Notes: generated by a model from the sequence alone, not told the origin. 64,000 bases of DNA from [Actinomadura] parvosata subsp. kistnae (GCF_900323885.1 NZ_OOHJ01000018.1:124001-188000); one strand, 5' to 3'; shown: positions 43,683-54,170, counted from the first letter of the stretch. Made by a program: numbers and translations.

Positions 43683-44412
43683 CCCGGCGCGATCCGAGGA
43701 GGCGCGGCCGGAGGCGACGCGGCCCGAGGCAGCGCGGCCGGAGGCGACGCGGTCGGAGGCGGCGCAGTCCGAGGCAGCCCTGTCCGAAGCAGCCCGGTCC
43801 GACCCGCTATGGCATGGACCGGCGGCTGTCCTCTTGGACATGGACGGCACCTTGGTGGACACCGAGGGGTCGTGGTGGCAGGCGGTCGCCTCCGTGGCCG
43901 GCCGCCCGCTCACCGCCGCCGACGCCCCTTTCATCCACGGCCGCACCATCGAGGACGTCGCCGGCTACCTCGGCGACCCCGGCCTGACCCCCTGCCTGAC
44001 CGGCGCCTTCGCCCAGCGCGTCGAACGCGACCTCACCGTCGTACCGGGAGCCCCCGAACTCCTGGCGGACCTGGCCGCGACCGGCATCCCCACCGCCCTG
44101 GTCAGCGCCTCCCCCCGGAGCATCGTGGACCTGGTGCTGCCCCGGCTGGGCCACGCCTTCGACCTGGTGCTGTCCAACGAGGACACGCGGCGCGGCAAGC
44201 CGTGGCCGGACCCGTACCTGGAGGCGGCCCGCCGCCTGGGCGCCCCGCCGTCACGCTGCGTGGCCATCGAGGACAGCCCGGCGGGCATCGCGGCGGCCCG
44301 GGCAGCGGGCTGCCGCGTACTGGTGGCCTCACCGGAGCAAGGGCTGCCGTCCTTGCATGTCGTATGCGCTTGGGAGGCCAGTTGCGGGGAATCCCTTCCT
44401 GAGGAGGCCTGA
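43672..44412 (+). CDS. HAD-superfamily phosphatase (phosphoglucomutase/phosphatase-like)
   Basis: The 246-residue enzyme has HAD motif I LLDMDGTLVDTEGSWW, motif II in TALVSASPRSIVD, motif III and IV in RRGKPWPDPYLEAARRLG and AIEDSPAGIAAARAAGC. It resembles beta-phosphoglucomutase-like sugar phosphatases. Beside an importer of phosphonate type it could release phosphate from the imported compound, but this is inference. The first ~40 residues are a 5-residue repeat (RPEAT, RPEAA, RSEAA, LSEAA) that precedes the domain and is coded by a 15-bp tandem repeat. It overlaps the ATPase gene by 11 bp and closes the operon. Confidence 0.85.
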   Translation: MRSDPARSEEARPEATRPEAARPEATRSEAAQSEAALSEAARSDPLWHGPAAVLLDMDGTLVDTEGSWWQAVASVAGRPLTAADAPFIHGRTIEDVAGYLGDPGLTPCLTGAFAQRVERDLTVVPGAPELLADLAATGIPTALVSASPRSIVDLVLPRLGHAFDLVLSNEDTRRGKPWPDPYLEAARRLGAPPSRCVAIEDSPAGIAAARAAGCRVLVASPEQGLPSLHVVCAWEASCGESLPEEA

Positions 44413-44417
44413 AAGTG

Positions 44418-44435
44418 TAGAGTTCTGAGCAACTC
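44418..44435 (+). promoter_or_regulatory. Promoter box and dyad before the RloA-like gene
   Basis: TAGAGT (44418-44423) is a good -10 candidate. Overlapping it is an inverted repeat GAGTT (44420-44424) and AACTC (44431-44435) with a 6-bp spacer. It lies in the 41-bp gap after the HAD gene, so the defence-like pair has its own promoter with a possible repressor site. No -35 is clear. Confidence 0.45.
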
Positions 44436-44453
44436 CAAGGCTAGGAGAAGATC

Positions 44454-45659
44454 GTGTTGTTGCGCTTCCGGGTCGCCAATCACCGGTCGATCCGCGGCGA
44501 GCAGACGCTCTCTCTCACGGCCGCTCCGCGCCGGGGAGAGGCGAAACGGACACAACCGCTTCAAGTGGCCGGGATCTACGGGGCCAACGCCTCGGGAAAG
44601 TCCAATGTCCTCGACTCCCTGAGGTGGATGTCCGACGCGATCCGGCTGTCCCACACGCATTGGAAGCCGACCGGAGGAGTGCCGAGACGACCGTTCAAGC
44701 TCTCCCCCGCAGGGCGGGAGACCCCGTCGTTCTTCGAGGTCGACTTCCTGCATGAAGGCGTCCGCTACTCCTACGGCTTCGAAGTCGATGACGAAGTGGT
44801 GCTCGGCGAATGGCTCAACACTTTTCCCCGAGGCCGCGTCAGAAAACTCTTCGACCGCGGCGGGCCGACCGACTTCACCTTCGGACGCGGCCTCGCCGGC
44901 GAGACACAGCGCATACGCAAGCTCACCCGCCCGAACTCGCTCTATCTCTCGTGCGCGGCGTCGAACAATCATCCGTTGCTCAGCGGCCTCTATGAACGCC
45001 TCACGTCCAGCGGCGCCTATTTCATCCAGCACGGCGAGTTGCACGAAAGGTTCCGCCTGGATGTCGTGAAGCACATCCTCGACGCGGAGTACGCGACGGA
45101 CGACATCAACGAACTCCTTCGCATCGCGGACCTCGGGGTCGAGCGGATGGAGCTCGTGGAGACAGGTGCGCAGGAGAAAAAGGTGGTCCTGCGCCGGCGG
45201 ATGGAAGACGCCCCGCCGCTGAGCCTGGAGGAGGAAAGTGCGGGGACGAGGGCGTGGCTCTCCCTGCTGGGGCACACGCTGAGCATTCTGTACATCGGTG
45301 GCACCCTGCTCGCCGACGAGATCGACTCCAGCCTTCATCCGTTGCTCAGCTCGACGCTGATCCGGATGTTCAAGGACCACGACATCAATCGGCACGGCGC
45401 CCAGCTCATCTTCTCCTCGCACGACACCACGCTTCTCGGCTCCCTCCTCAATGAGGAGATCCTCGCCAGGGACGAGGTCTGGTTCACCGAGAAGGACGAC
45501 TCCGGAGCCACGAGCCTCTACTCGCTCGCCGAATTCCACACCAGGCGTGACGAGAACATCGAACGTGGTTATCTGCAGGGCCGTTACGGCGCCGTGCCGT
45601 ATCTCAATTTCGAGAGCATCCGCGAGATCTTCAAGAAAGGGCCCGTCCTAAAGCCATGA
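44454..45659 (+). CDS. rloA: AAA-type ATPase, RloA/AbiLi-like (putative phage defence)
   Basis: The 401-residue protein is an SMC/ABC-type AAA ATPase of the OLD/RloA kind. It begins LLRFRVANHRSIRGEQTLSL, the typical N-terminal strand of these ATPases. Walker A reads GIYGANASGKSN near residue 40, the signature region is EEESAGTRAWLSLLG, Walker B is LLADEIDSSLHP and the switch is LIFSSHDTTLL. It has no nuclease domain of its own; its partner RloB is coded in an ATGA overlap. RloA/RloB pairs (AbiL in lactococci) abort phage infection by an unresolved mechanism. Third-position GC looks lower than in neighbours, which suggests transfer. The start is GTG after AGGAGAAGATC. Confidence 0.82.
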   Translation: MLLRFRVANHRSIRGEQTLSLTAAPRRGEAKRTQPLQVAGIYGANASGKSNVLDSLRWMSDAIRLSHTHWKPTGGVPRRPFKLSPAGRETPSFFEVDFLHEGVRYSYGFEVDDEVVLGEWLNTFPRGRVRKLFDRGGPTDFTFGRGLAGETQRIRKLTRPNSLYLSCAASNNHPLLSGLYERLTSSGAYFIQHGELHERFRLDVVKHILDAEYATDDINELLRIADLGVERMELVETGAQEKKVVLRRRMEDAPPLSLEEESAGTRAWLSLLGHTLSILYIGGTLLADEIDSSLHPLLSSTLIRMFKDHDINRHGAQLIFSSHDTTLLGSLLNEEILARDEVWFTEKDDSGATSLYSLAEFHTRRDENIERGYLQGRYGAVPYLNFESIREIFKKGPVLKP

Positions 45660-46297
45660 GCCCCAGGCGTAGCCCCCCGCGCCTTGACCGTCCCGTCGGC
45701 CGACGAGCCCCGAAGAAACGTCTGCTCATCGTGTGCGAGGGCGAGGTCACGGAGGTCGAGTACTTCGCAGGCGTCCGCGATTACTTCCGCTCTCTCCCCG
45801 TGGAGATTCTCAACTGCAAGGTGATCGGTCTCGGCCGGGACCCGGCGGCCATCGTCGCGTACGCCATCCGGGAACGCGACAAGAAGGACAAGGAGGCGCG
45901 TGCGCAGCGGGACGTCAACATCGCCTACGACGAGGTGTGGTGCGTCGTGGACGTCGACCAGCACAAGACTCTCGACCAGGCTCTCGTGGCGGCCCGGAGG
46001 GGGCAGGTCAATCTCGCGATCTCCCTTCCCTGCTTCGAGCTGTGGATCCTCTATCACTTCGAGGATCACGCAGCCGCCTGTGACCAGGAACGCATCAGGC
46101 AGCGGCTCAGGAAGCACATCAAGGACTACGACAAGCACCTGGGCAGGGATTTTCCCTTCGTTCACCACGAGACAGCGCGGGAACGTGCCTGCCGAGCCGA
46201 CCCTGAGCACTGCGAGCCCAACCGCAAGGGCACGAATCCCTCCACGAACGTCTGGCTGATCGTCGAAGCCATTCGCCGGTCAGGAAGACGTCCATGA
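45656..46297 (+). CDS. rloB: RloB/AbiLii-like Toprim-fold protein (putative phage defence effector)
   Basis: The 213-residue protein has the RloB pattern. After a basic tail (SPRRSPPRLDRPVGRRAPKK) comes RLLIVCEGEVTEVEYFAG with the acidic Toprim-like glutamate, then EVWCVVDVDQHKTLDQAL with the DxD pair, LAISLPCFELWILYHFEDH and a C-terminal NPSTNVWLIVEAI. Such metal-binding folds usually act on nucleic acid, so it is the likely effector controlled by the RloA ATPase, whose stop overlaps its start (ATGA). Nothing in the gene looks broken. Confidence 0.82.
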   Translation: MSPRRSPPRLDRPVGRRAPKKRLLIVCEGEVTEVEYFAGVRDYFRSLPVEILNCKVIGLGRDPAAIVAYAIRERDKKDKEARAQRDVNIAYDEVWCVVDVDQHKTLDQALVAARRGQVNLAISLPCFELWILYHFEDHAAACDQERIRQRLRKHIKDYDKHLGRDFPFVHHETARERACRADPEHCEPNRKGTNPSTNVWLIVEAIRRSGRRP

Positions 46298-46335
46298 CCC
46301 TTGTCCCGTAGCCGCCGTACGCGTGTCGTCTCTCG

Positions 46336-46355
46336 GGGTCTGCGGCGGGAGACCC
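46336..46355 (+). terminator. Hairpin downstream of rloB
   Basis: GGGTCT (46336-46341) and AGACCC (46350-46355) pair around an 8-nt loop, 38 bp past the rloB stop and 22 bp before the kinase start. It may end the defence transcript. The stem is short and no U-tract follows. Confidence 0.4.
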
Positions 46356-46377
46356 GGTATCGGTAAGCTTGCGCGGC

Positions 46378-48009
46378 GTGAGCGGTGAAACCTCCCACAT
46401 CGGGCGCTACAGGCTGCTTGGCGTGCTGGGGCGGGGCGGGATGGGCACGGTGCATCTCGCCGAGGATGCCGCTGGGCAGCGGGTCGCCATCAAGGTGATC
46501 AACCCGGAGCTCAGCCAGCACGAGCAGTTCCGCATGCGGTTCCGCAGGGAGGCGGACGCGGCTCAGCGGGTGCGCAGGTTCTGTACGGCCGCCGTGCTGG
46601 AGGCCGCGCTCGACGGCGACCAGCTCTACGTGGTCACCGAGTACGTGCCCGGCCCCAACCTCGAAGAGGCCGTACGCCAGTCGGGCCCTCTGCGCGGCTC
46701 CAGTCTCGACGCGCTGGCCGTCAGCGTGGCCACCGCGCTCACCGCCATCCACGCCGCCGGGGTCGTGCACCGCGACCTCAAGCCGTCGAACGTGCTGCTG
46801 TCGCCCGTCGGCCCGCGCGTGATCGACTTCGGCATCGCGCGGGCGCTCGACACGCTCGGCGGCGTCACCGGCACCGGCGAGATCGTCGGCACTCCGCGTT
46901 ACATGGCTCCCGAAGTGCTGCGGGGCGATCCGGTCTCGCCGGCGTGCGACGTGTTCTCGTGGGGGACGCTGGTGGCGTTCGCGGCCAGCGGGCGGGCGCC
47001 GTTCGGCGGCGACACGCTGCCCGCCATCGTCTACCAGGTGCTCAACACCGAGCCGAACCTCGACGCCGTCGAGCCCGGCCTGCGCGAGCTGGTCGCGGCG
47101 GCGCTGCGCAAGGACCCGGCCGCGCGGCCCACCGCGCAGCAACTGCTGGACCATCTCGTCGGGCGGGCGGCCGCTCCCGAGCAGGCGGCGCAGACCGTAC
47201 AGGCTGCCTGGCAGACGACCCCCTTCACGGCGACCACCGCGCTGGGCGGGCGCCGGCCGCGGCGCGGGCTGCTGTACGGCGGGGTGGCGGCCGCCGCGGC
47301 CCTCCTGATCGCCGGGAGCGTGACCGCCTGGGCCGTGCTCGCGCCGAGCGGGCCGCCCGACGACATGGGCGTGCTCTACCGGGAGGACTTCACGCAGACC
47401 TCCGGCGGCTGGAACGGCATCTACGACCCGGACGAGACCACCAGCCAGGGGTACCGCACGGACGGCACGTACGGGCTGGACGCGGAGGCGGACAACGGCG
47501 ACGACGAGCGCTGGGCGAAGGCGCCCATACCCTTCCTGATCAGCTCACCCACCGGCACGCCCGACCCGTCGGCCACCCCCACGCCGATCCTGCCGTCCTC
47601 CGTCGTCATCGCCGTCACCGCCGACGTCACGAAGGCGGTCGGGAGCGGCGAGTACGGCATCTACTGCCACAACTCCGACGATGACGACACCTACTACGAG
47701 TTCGGGCTGGACACGAAGGGCAACGCCAGGATCCGGCGCATCATGGACGGGGCGGGCGGGACGCTGGGCCAGTCCGTACCGGTGGCCGACCTGCCAGGCA
47801 AGGCGCGACTGGTGGCCGCGTGCGAGCAGTCAGGCTCGACCGTGCGGCTGCGGATGTGGGTGAACGACGAGCTGGTGCAGGACGTCGAGGACCCGAACGG
47901 GATCGGCAGCGGCACCCTGGGGCTGTTCGCCCGTACGCCGGAGGACGGGAAGTCGTTGCTGAAGACGACGTTCGACGACTTCGAGCTGCGCGGCCAGAAG
48001 GAGACCTGA
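46378..48009 (+). CDS. Transmembrane Ser/Thr protein kinase with extracellular domain
   Basis: The 543-residue protein has an N-terminal Hanks-type kinase domain (LGRGGMGTVHLAED, VAIKVI, HRDLKPSNVLL, DFGIARALD, MAPEVLRGDPVS), all catalytic residues intact. One membrane helix (GVAAAAALLIAGSVTAWAVL, near residue 305) leads to an outside domain of about 210 residues, EDFTQTSGGWNGIY to FDDFELRG, a beta-rich LamG-like module. It has no PASTA repeats, so it senses something other than peptidoglycan stems. A TTG nine bases upstream is the alternative start; there is no ribosome binding site, and TAAGCT lies eight bases before the GTG, so a leaderless transcript is possible. Confidence 0.87.
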   Translation: MSGETSHIGRYRLLGVLGRGGMGTVHLAEDAAGQRVAIKVINPELSQHEQFRMRFRREADAAQRVRRFCTAAVLEAALDGDQLYVVTEYVPGPNLEEAVRQSGPLRGSSLDALAVSVATALTAIHAAGVVHRDLKPSNVLLSPVGPRVIDFGIARALDTLGGVTGTGEIVGTPRYMAPEVLRGDPVSPACDVFSWGTLVAFAASGRAPFGGDTLPAIVYQVLNTEPNLDAVEPGLRELVAAALRKDPAARPTAQQLLDHLVGRAAAPEQAAQTVQAAWQTTPFTATTALGGRRPRRGLLYGGVAAAAALLIAGSVTAWAVLAPSGPPDDMGVLYREDFTQTSGGWNGIYDPDETTSQGYRTDGTYGLDAEADNGDDERWAKAPIPFLISSPTGTPDPSATPTPILPSSVVIAVTADVTKAVGSGEYGIYCHNSDDDDTYYEFGLDTKGNARIRRIMDGAGGTLGQSVPVADLPGKARLVAACEQSGSTVRLRMWVNDELVQDVEDPNGIGSGTLGLFARTPEDGKSLLKTTFDDFELRGQKET

Positions 48010-48070
48010 CCCGCGCGGCGCTGGTGCCGCGGCGCCCAGCGGCCGCCGGCGCAGGTGGGGGCCTGCGCGG

Positions 48071-48290
48071 ACGTTGCACATGCGCACCTTTGCGGGACGT
48101 TCCACGTTCGCACCTTCGCGCGGGAACGTCCCACGCTCTCACCTTCGCGCGGGGCGTCTCGCGTTCGCGCCTTCGCAGGGGACGTCCCACGCTCGCACCT
48201 TCGCGCGGGGCGTCTCGTGTTCGCGCCTTTGCGGGGGACGTCCCGCGTTCGCGCCTTCGCGCCGGGGTGTCTCGCGTTCGGATCTTCACA
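48071..48290. repeat. Tandem repeat array, 28-bp period
   Basis: About eight copies with period 28 (26-29) start near 48071, 48097, 48126, 48154, 48182, 48210, 48238 and 48267. The shared core is CGCACCTTCGCGCGGG, alternating with ACGTCCCACG and GCGTCTCGCG starts, so pairs of units form a 56-bp higher-order period. The array fills the gap between the convergent kinase and TetR genes and reaches the tetR stop codon. Confidence 0.8.
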
Positions 48291-48873
48291 GGACGCCGGC
48301 GCGGGCGGCGGCCAGGGCCGCGTCGGCGGCGCGGTCGGCGTCGCGCTCGGTCACCGGCTCGTGCGCGACGAACAGCCGGTAGTAGACGGGCGCGACCGCC
48401 ACCCTGATCACCTCGCTCGGGTCCACGACGTCGGGCAGCTCACCGCGCGCGACCGCCCGCCGCACCACCTCGGCCGACTGCTCGTGCCGGGCCGCGAAGA
48501 AGTCGTGCAGCGCCCGCGCGGCAGCGGCATCCTGTACGGCCGCCGCGACGAACGCCGACGACACCGGCCCCAGCTCGGGATCGGCGAACCCGCTGCGTAC
48601 GAGCTGGACGACCCCCCGCAGGTCACCTTCGATGGAGCCCGTGTCGGGGATGGGCCACGGCTCGTGGCTGGCCAGCTCCAGCGCGTCGGAGATGAGCCCT
48701 TCGATCCCGCCCCAGCGCCGGTAGACGGTCGTTTTGTGCACGCCTGACCGCTCGGCGACGTTCTCCACGGTCAGGCCCTGGTAGCCGCGCTCGGACAACT
48801 CCGCGAGCGTGGCCTGCCGCACGGCGTCACGGACGCGCGCGCTCCGCCCTCCAGGGCGCTTGCTCGTCTCCAA
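48286..48873 (-). CDS. TetR-family repressor divergent from ABC-F gene
   Basis: A 195-residue TetR protein: the N-terminal helix-turn-helix reads AVRQATLAELSERGYQGLTV, NVAERSGVHKTTVYRRWGG, followed by a TetR_C-like ligand domain. The 73-bp gap to the divergent ABC-F start contains a 7-bp dyad, so it most likely represses the ABC-F gene and itself until an inducer, plausibly an antibiotic, binds. Its 3' end abuts a 28-bp repeat array. Confidence 0.88.
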   Translation of the reverse strand: METSKRPGGRSARVRDAVRQATLAELSERGYQGLTVENVAERSGVHKTTVYRRWGGIEGLISDALELASHEPWPIPDTGSIEGDLRGVVQLVRSGFADPELGPVSSAFVAAAVQDAAAARALHDFFAARHEQSAEVVRRAVARGELPDVVDPSEVIRVAVAPVYYRLFVAHEPVTERDADRAADAALAAARAGVL

Positions 48874-48887
48874 AAACTACTCCAGTT

Positions 48888-48919
48888 GCGTTAGATCTCA
48901 CCGTATGCCAAACTAACGC
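48888..48919. promoter_or_regulatory. Candidate TetR operator upstream of the ABC-F gene
   Basis: GCGTTAG (48888-48894) and CTAACGC (48913-48919) are a perfect inverted repeat 18 bp apart, in the only AT-rich stretch between the divergent genes. A direct GTTGCG pair (48885-48890, 48927-48932) flanks it. The geometry fits a TetR dimer pair site overlapping both promoters. Confidence 0.55.
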
Positions 48920-48946
48920 TACACGAGTTGCGATTGGAGCTCCATC

Positions 48947-51154
<2,208 letters not shown>

Positions 51155-51188
51155 CCAAGACCGCGGCGGACGCAGCCGCCCACGCACA

Positions 51189-51410
51189 GACGCCGCCCGC
51201 GCGGGCGTCGCACCCGGCCTCAGCACAGATGTACGCCCACGTGGGGCGTACGGGCAGTCTCACCGCCCTCGTGAGGGGTGCGGGCGGGCCTCAGCACAAG
51301 CAACCGCCCTCATGAGGCGTACGGGCGGTCTCAGCACAAACGACCGCCCTCATGAGGCGTACGGGCGGCCTCAGCACAAGCGACCGCCCGCGCGGGGTCA
51401 CCCGCCGGAC
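51189..51410. repeat. Hairpin-forming 40-bp tandem repeats between ABC-F and vgb genes
   Basis: GACGCC and GGCGTC pair at 51189-51209, and TACGCCC pairs with GGGCGTA around ACGTG at 51232-51250; either could terminate the ABC-F transcript. Units starting CTCAGCACAA recur at 51219, 51290, 51330 and 51370 with a truncated one near 51259, a 40-bp period. Each full unit contains CCGCCC and GGGCGG arms around TCATGAGGCGTAC, so every unit can fold as its own hairpin. Confidence 0.75.
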
Positions 51411-51433
51411 CAGAACGACGACCAGGGGGACAT

Positions 51434-52318
51434 ATGCATACCTTGACCATGATCGACGCAGGCGCGCCCTACGGCATCGCCACCGCGCCCGACGGTGCCT
51501 TGTGGTTCACGCTCGTCCATGAGGGGCGCATCGGGAGGATGGTGCCCGGGCAGGATCCGGTGATCCACCAGCTCGACCCGGCCGACGGCCAGCCGATGGT
51601 GATCACGCCGGGTCATGACGGGGCGATGTGGTTCACGGAGGGGAAGTTCGGTGAGATCGGCAGGGTGTGCCGCATCTCGGCCGACGGTGTGGTGACGGCA
51701 CACGCGGCGCCCTCCCCGTACGGGATCGTCGCCGGCCCGGACGGCGCCATGTGGTTCACCCAGATGCAGCCGGGTGCGATCGGCCGCATCGGGCCCGACG
51801 GGGCGATGACGGAGTTCGCGGTGGAGGGCGGTGGCATGCCGTCCTTCATCACGGTGGGTCCTGACGACGCCCTCTGGTTCACCCTCAACCAGGCCAACGC
51901 CATCGGCCGCATCTCGTTGTCGGGCGAGGTGACCGTCCACCCGCTCCCGACCGAGGGAGCCGGGCCGGTGGGCATCACGCTGGGGCCCGACGACGCCCTG
52001 TGGTTCGTGGAGATCGGCGCCGGCCAGATCGGGCGGATCGACACCTCCGGCAAGATCACCGAGTACCCGCTCCCCGACCGCGCCGCCCGCCCCCACGCGA
52101 TCGTCACCGGCCCCGACGGTGCCCTGTGGTTCACGGAATGGGCGGCGGGCCGCGTCGGCCGCCTCACCCCCGACGGCACCTTCGACGTGCAGCCGCTACC
52201 CAGCGTTCCGGGCGAGGACGGCAACGAACGCAAGGCCGAGCCCCACGGGCTGACGGTGGGCCCTGACGGCGCGATCTGGGTAGCGCTGGAGGCGGGAGCC
52301 CTGGCCCGCATCGGCTGA
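51434..52318 (+). CDS. vgb: Virginiamycin B lyase (streptogramin B lyase)
   Basis: This 294-residue protein is a seven-bladed beta-propeller of the Vgb family, with blade repeats such as GPDGALWFTEWAAGRVGRL and ISADGVVTAH. Vgb linearises type B streptogramins by breaking the ester link of the lactone ring with magnesium. The catalytic residues of the staphylococcal enzyme appear conserved: the histidine in RPHAIVTGPDG and the Glu-x-His of KAEPHGLTVGPDG. There is no signal peptide. GGGGGA lies five bases before the ATG. It follows an ABC-F gene on the same strand across a hairpin-repeat region, so the pair gives two routes to streptogramin tolerance. Confidence 0.88.
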   Translation: MHTLTMIDAGAPYGIATAPDGALWFTLVHEGRIGRMVPGQDPVIHQLDPADGQPMVITPGHDGAMWFTEGKFGEIGRVCRISADGVVTAHAAPSPYGIVAGPDGAMWFTQMQPGAIGRIGPDGAMTEFAVEGGGMPSFITVGPDDALWFTLNQANAIGRISLSGEVTVHPLPTEGAGPVGITLGPDDALWFVEIGAGQIGRIDTSGKITEYPLPDRAARPHAIVTGPDGALWFTEWAAGRVGRLTPDGTFDVQPLPSVPGEDGNERKAEPHGLTVGPDGAIWVALEAGALARIG

Positions 52319-52357
52319 CCTGTGACGGCGGGGACGAGCACTTCCCGCTGCCAGGCC

Positions 52358-52920
52358 TGATGACGGTGCTAGCGGGGGTCGGACGCTCCCCGGCCGGGGT
52401 CTGATGACGGTGCCGGCGAGGACGGACGTTCCTCCGCTGGAGCCTGATGACGACGTTGCCGGGGTCGGACGTTCCCTCGCCGGGGGCTGACGACGGTGCC
52501 GGCGAGGACGGACGTTCCTCCACCGGGGTCTGATGACGACGTTGCCGGGAGGCGGGGCGTTTCCCCCGCCAGGCCTGACGCCGGTGATGGCGGGGACGGG
52601 CGTTTCCCCCGCCGGGGCCTGACGACGGTGCTGGCGAGGACGGACGTTGCCCCGCCAGGGCCTGACGACGGTGCTGGCGAGGACGGACGTTGCCCCGCCA
52701 GGGCCTGACGACGGTGCTGGCGAGGACGGACGTTGCCCCGCCAGGGCCTGACGACGGTGCTGACGGGGACCGGCGTTGCCCCGCCGAGGCCGGATGTTGG
52801 CATTGGCGGGGGGCGGGTGTTCCCCCGCTGGGGTCTGACGACGGTGATGGCGAGGATGGGCGTTGCCCCGCCATGGGGCTGATGGCGGCGGTGGCGGGGG
52901 CCGTACCAGGGTGGGTTGGG
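52358..52920. repeat. Tandem repeat array, 43-bp period, about 13 copies
   Basis: Units beginning TGACGACGGTG or TGATGACGGTG start at 52358, 52402, 52445, 52488, 52531, 52576, 52620, 52663, 52706, 52749, about 52793, 52836 and 52880. The spacing is 43 bp with occasional 44 or 45; the three units from 52620 are nearly identical and share CTGGCGAGGACGGACGTTGC. The outer units are more divergent. It fills the gap between vgb and the sigma factor gene. The period is not a multiple of three, and frames through it are not protein-like. Confidence 0.88.
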
Positions 52921-53046
52921 CGATGTGCAGCGGGCGGTGAGTGAGCCGGTCCTCACGGCAGCGCCATCGCGCCGCACCGCTCAGAAATCCGCCGCCACGT
53001 CGTCAGTTCTGGTACGCCCTTGCCACCCGCGGAAGGATGGACGTCC

Positions 53047-54054
53047 ATGAACGATGCCAGGCTGCTGGAGGACGACGGGGCCGCGTTCATCGCGGCGGCC
53101 CGCTCGAACGACGCGGCGCGGTTCGCGCTCATCACGGAGCGTTACCGGCGTGAGCTGCAGGTGCACTGTTACCGGATGCTCGCGAACTACGAGGACGCCC
53201 AGGACCTGACGCAGGAGACGTTCCTGCGGGTGTGGAGCAAGCGGGAGTCGTTCAAGGGCCACGCCACGCTGCGGACCTGGCTGTACCGGATCGCGACGAA
53301 CGCCTGCCTCGACTTCCTGGGCAAGCGCAACGACCGCATACCCGTGCCGGCGGAGCTGCCGGGTGCGGGTTCGGAGGTGCACTACCTGCAGCCGTACCCG
53401 GACCGGATGCTTCCGGAGGATCCGCAGGAGTCGGTGGTGGCGCGGGAGACGATCGAGCTGGCGTTCGTCGTCGCCGTCCAGCATCTGCCGCCGCGGCAGC
53501 GGGCGGTGTTCGTCCTGCGTGACGTCCTCGGGTGGCCGGCGCCGCAGGTGGCTGGCGCGCTGGAGTTGACCGTCGCGTCGGTGACGAGCGCGCTGCGGCG
53601 GGCGCGCGTGACGATGCGCGAGCGGCTGCCCGGCCGCCGCCTCGACTGGCGCAGCCCTGCCACGCACGAGCTGTCGGACGAGGAGCGCGGCGTGGTGAAG
53701 TCGTACATGGACGCTCACGAGCGCAACGACCTCGACGGGCTGACGGCTCTGCTGCGCGACGACCTGCGCTTCGCGATGCTGCCCGATCCGGGCACGCTGG
53801 TCGTCACGGCCAAGGACGCGGTGGACGGCTGGCTCTCCGGCGGGCTCTTCCAGCGTGGCTACGACGACTGGCGCTGCGTTCCCACGACGGTGAACCTCAT
53901 GCCGGCCGCCGTGCTGTACCGCCGCGTCCCCGACGACCTGGAGTACCGTCTGTTCAACATCGCGGTCCTGCACATCGTCGATGGGAGGATCGCCGAGCTG
54001 ACCGGGTTCGACGCCACGGACAAGCCATGGCTGGGCCTGCCCGCGACGCTGTGA
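53047..54054 (+). CDS. ECF sigma factor with SnoaL-like C-terminal domain (SigX5/TIGR02960-like)
   Basis: The 335-residue protein has sigma region 2 (FALITERYRRELQVHCYRML, ANYEDAQDLTQETFLRVW), region 4 (HLPPRQRAVFVLRDVLGWPA, LTVASVTSALRRARVTMRER) and a ~130-residue SnoaL/NTF2-like C-terminal domain (VKSYMDAHERNDLDGLTALL, DAVDGWLSGGLFQRG, HIVDGRIAELTGF). In such ECF factors the C-terminal domain controls activity, and no anti-sigma factor gene is needed; none is adjacent. The ATG at 53047 follows GGAAGGATGG. Its promoter must lie at the end of the 43-bp repeat array. Targets are unknown. Confidence 0.88.
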   Translation: MNDARLLEDDGAAFIAAARSNDAARFALITERYRRELQVHCYRMLANYEDAQDLTQETFLRVWSKRESFKGHATLRTWLYRIATNACLDFLGKRNDRIPVPAELPGAGSEVHYLQPYPDRMLPEDPQESVVARETIELAFVVAVQHLPPRQRAVFVLRDVLGWPAPQVAGALELTVASVTSALRRARVTMRERLPGRRLDWRSPATHELSDEERGVVKSYMDAHERNDLDGLTALLRDDLRFAMLPDPGTLVVTAKDAVDGWLSGGLFQRGYDDWRCVPTTVNLMPAAVLYRRVPDDLEYRLFNIAVLHIVDGRIAELTGFDATDKPWLGLPATL

Positions 54055-54082
54055 GCCGAGGGGTGTCCATCGTCCTCAAGTT

Positions 54083-54108
54083 CGGCGAGGCGGTTCCGCG
54101 GCTCGCCG
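54083..54108. terminator. Hairpin between convergent sigma factor and DHFR-like genes
   Basis: CGGCGAG (54083-54089) and CTCGCCG (54102-54108) form a stem whose interior also pairs (GCGG and CCGC around TT). It lies 29 bp past the sigma factor stop and 62 bp from the convergent gene, so it can serve both. Confidence 0.55.
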
Positions 54109-54170
54109 AGGGGCACGGTGAGGGCGCCGGTCCCAGGGGCGGTGTTACGAGCCGAGCGGGTGGCCCGTGC

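Noticed and set aside
48071..48290. 28-bp repeats near CRISPR repeat length
   Set aside because: Direct tandem copies without spacers; the same holds for the array at 55941-56115.
52358..52920. Regular array resembling a CRISPR
   Set aside because: Units are contiguous with no unique spacers, the period is 43 bp throughout, and no cas gene is present.
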